From Chromera velia (taxonomy: Eukaryota; Sar; Chromeraceae), in assembly GCA_018398765.1 (NCBI GenBank), contig JAHBMJ010005849.1, positions 43,326-64,165 on the forward strand: a stretch of 20,840 nucleotides of DNA, given 5' to 3'. Of the stretch, positions 19,416-20,840 are shown in pieces. Both the position numbers and the translations under genes were made by a program. Each line of letters opens with the position of its first letter. The stretch's first letter is position 1. The notes beneath the pieces were generated by a model that searched no databases, was not told the DNA's origin, and saw only the letters and a program-made list of their open reading frames with translations.

Positions 19416-20774
19416 TTCGCGCACGTACCGGTAAGATTGATGCATTCATTGAGTGCACGCATGTCATGTCATGTTACTGCATGGCCTCTGTCTGTTTGAT
19501 TTCTATTCAAGGGTCGCACTCACATGGCCAGACGGGTAGGTAAGAGAAGAAAAGAAACAGGCATGGAAGGAAGGAAAAGACAATCGGAATAACGCAGGGA
19601 GACGGAAGGGGATAGATACGGCGGGGGCCTGAAAGTGGCGAGATTGACAAAGAAAAGAAAAGAAACAACAAAAAAGAAAATCAAGGTCCCTCCCCCCCCG
19701 CCCCCCACACACAAACGCCAACCGGGTGCATGGGTGGACTCACTGACCGATGCCCGTGCAGGAGAAGAGTCCAGTCAGGCAGGCACTCGTATCGTTCTGC
19801 GAAGAACTGAAGATAGGGCGTGCATTCTCTACCTCTGTTGGGGGAATACAGAATTCCCGCCCGTTTGGCTTTTTCGTCCCTCTCATACACAAAAACCTCA
19901 AAACGAAAGTTACGGCTCGGTAACTCGTTACCCGATCTCTCGTTCCCGAGAGTCCACGTAAACAGCCAGCCGTAATCGTTGTTAAAAGCATTGGAAACCA
20001 CACCGACGGATGTCTTCGAATTCCCATCACTCCCTTCTTTTCCCTTCTCCTGCCCCGCCCCCCCCGCACCCTCCGTTTCCCCCCCTCTTATCCAGCTTTC
20101 CCTTTGCATCTGCAGGTGCGGGGCCAATTCGTTCCGGCTGTCTGCCTGCTTGTCGCAAGCGTCTCGTTGGAGATCAAACAACCCAACCCCCCCCACACTC
20201 CAGTCGCGTCTCCACAGAGCGGGCGCATCCTGCACACACAAACAAACGATCAAACACAGAGACAGACAGACGCATACAGACACAAAAGTGGATGGACTGC
20301 AGTCGACATAGCCCTGCTGGCGTCTGTCTGGTTGTTTGTGTCCAATCAGAACTGCCCCAGGAGACTCCTTCAAGTGGACTGAAACTGTCAAAAGGTGAAA
20401 AGAGTGCGGAAACGCTGCAAAGAAAACGAGAGATTATTGACGGAAATAGACTGGAATGCAGCCCAAGAAAGAGAGAAAGTCTCAACGATTCGTCTTTTCC
20501 CGTCCCCTCTCTACTTTATGCCTGAAGGGTCAAAGTCACTCACTCTCACCCCTCCTCTTGCCCCAAACTCACTCACGCTGTACACGACACATCACTCACC
20601 ACTGCTTGACGGAGATTCATAACATAAACGCAAGCAACCAGAACGATCAGTACATTTAAAGAAAGCAGAACGAGACAAACTCACATACATAAAAGCTGTA
20701 TCGGATAGCCAGAGCGACTGCCGTGAAAAGGAGAGCTGCAGGCAGGGAGACAGCGAAGCAGGCACAAGAAAATC
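18268..20774 (-). CDS. DUF3431-family membrane-anchored protein (5' partial, 5 exons)
   Basis: In minus-strand order the exons are 20774-20685, 20414-20278, 20229-19748, 19347-19069 and 18613-18268 (TGA at 18270-18268). All phases close, giving 443 visible residues; the start codon lies right of the window. Exon 1 encodes a hydrophobic stretch (CACFAVSLPAALLFTAVALA) followed by IRYS, a likely signal anchor of a type II membrane protein. The domain follows: RFEVFVYERDEKAKRAGIL, PNRGRECTPYLQFF, LPDWTLLLHGHR joined across the splice to SSYHNGDLL, then NGQFAVHKSLVLRRPREFW near the end. This order matches the DUF3431 domain as I remember it (nGRE, yLPdytvFlhG, W/YHN, GqFaVsr..i..rP.eFy). Its function is unknown; in other organisms such proteins look like secretory-pathway or glycosyltransferase-associated enzymes, which is inference. 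Exon 4 carries a long Gly/Glu/Arg-rich insertion. A second donor (GTGAGT at 19743) exists for exon 3 but would break the frame. Confidence 0.72.
18614..19068 (-). other. Last intron of the DUF3431 gene
   Basis: On the minus strand it runs GTCTGTTTGTC...GCATGCAG, is phase 2, and is pyrimidine-rich throughout. A TGG codon is rebuilt across the junction. Long open frames here on the minus strand are Phe/Leu/Ser-rich shadows of the polypyrimidine sequence. Confidence 0.6.
19348..19747 (-). other. Third intron of the DUF3431 gene with CA/GA repeats
   Basis: On the minus strand it runs GTCAGTGAG...CATATGCAG, phase 2. It contains adjacent CA and GA dinucleotide runs at about 19372-19414. Joining at 19748 and 19347 rebuilds a CGG codon and gives HGHR-SSYHN, which fits the domain. 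Confidence 0.55.
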
Positions 20775-20840
20775 CTGGAAAGAAAAGAAAAAGGCATGGG
20801 TCAGCGGTAGAGAGGGGGGGGGGGGGGGGCAAGGGGGAAA
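20775..20840 (-). other. Right window edge: partial intron with G homopolymer
   Basis: On the minus strand this precedes the first visible DUF3431 exon with a polypyrimidine tract and CCAG acceptor. On the plus strand it contains a run of about 18 G. The upstream exon with the start codon is outside the window. Confidence 0.5.

Overview
This window looks like nuclear DNA from an intron-rich eukaryotic microbe. Coding exons of roughly even base composition alternate with pyrimidine-rich introns, tetranucleotide repeats and AT-rich blocks, and no bacterial operons or ribosome binding sites are visible. Three split genes reconstruct with every reading-frame phase closing. Their introns share one style: 11 of 13 acceptors end in GCAG, and nearly all donors fit GTNNG. 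A photosynthetic alveolate such as a chromerid alga (Chromera-like) would fit the repeats and the gene mix. That is inference only, because no taxonomic marker is present.

Layout, left to right. (1) 295-1544, plus: the last three exons of a plant/alga-type Deg (DegP/HtrA) serine protease, covering its C-terminal PDZ-like domain. (2) 1545-4764: no gene I can support, with simple repeats. (3) 4765-6016: direct repeats of about 300 bp around a 588-bp non-coding core, resembling a small non-autonomous LTR element. (4) 6017-8957: two AT-rich blocks that partly match each other in inverted orientation, flanking the decayed 3' end of a non-LTR retrotransposon (LINE). (5) 8958-10655, minus: an apparently intronless gene for a phospholipase-D-type phosphatidylglycerophosphate synthase (PGS1), the first committed step of phosphatidylglycerol/cardiolipin synthesis. 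(6) 10656-11297: a shared divergent 5' region with a cluster of GGAGACGG motifs. (7) 11298-17376, plus: a six-exon gene for a large alpha-helical protein of about 1,330 residues with a possible organelle-targeting N-terminus. It resembles RAP/FASTK-type organellar RNA-binding proteins but ends where a RAP domain would start. (8) 17377-18267: an AT-rich convergent intergenic block with a second possible LINE tail. (9) 18268-20774, minus: five exons of a DUF3431-family protein with an N-terminal membrane anchor; its 5' end lies beyond the window.

No pathway or gene cluster is evident. The PGS1 gene and the helical-repeat gene share a 5' region, and both products could be organellar, but a functional link is only a guess. 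I did not find a clear new biological system. The best leads are the TRIM-like repeat element, the cysteine-rich insertion in the Deg PDZ domain, the truncated RAP-like end, and the higher-order tetranucleotide repeat that keeps an intron open in frame.
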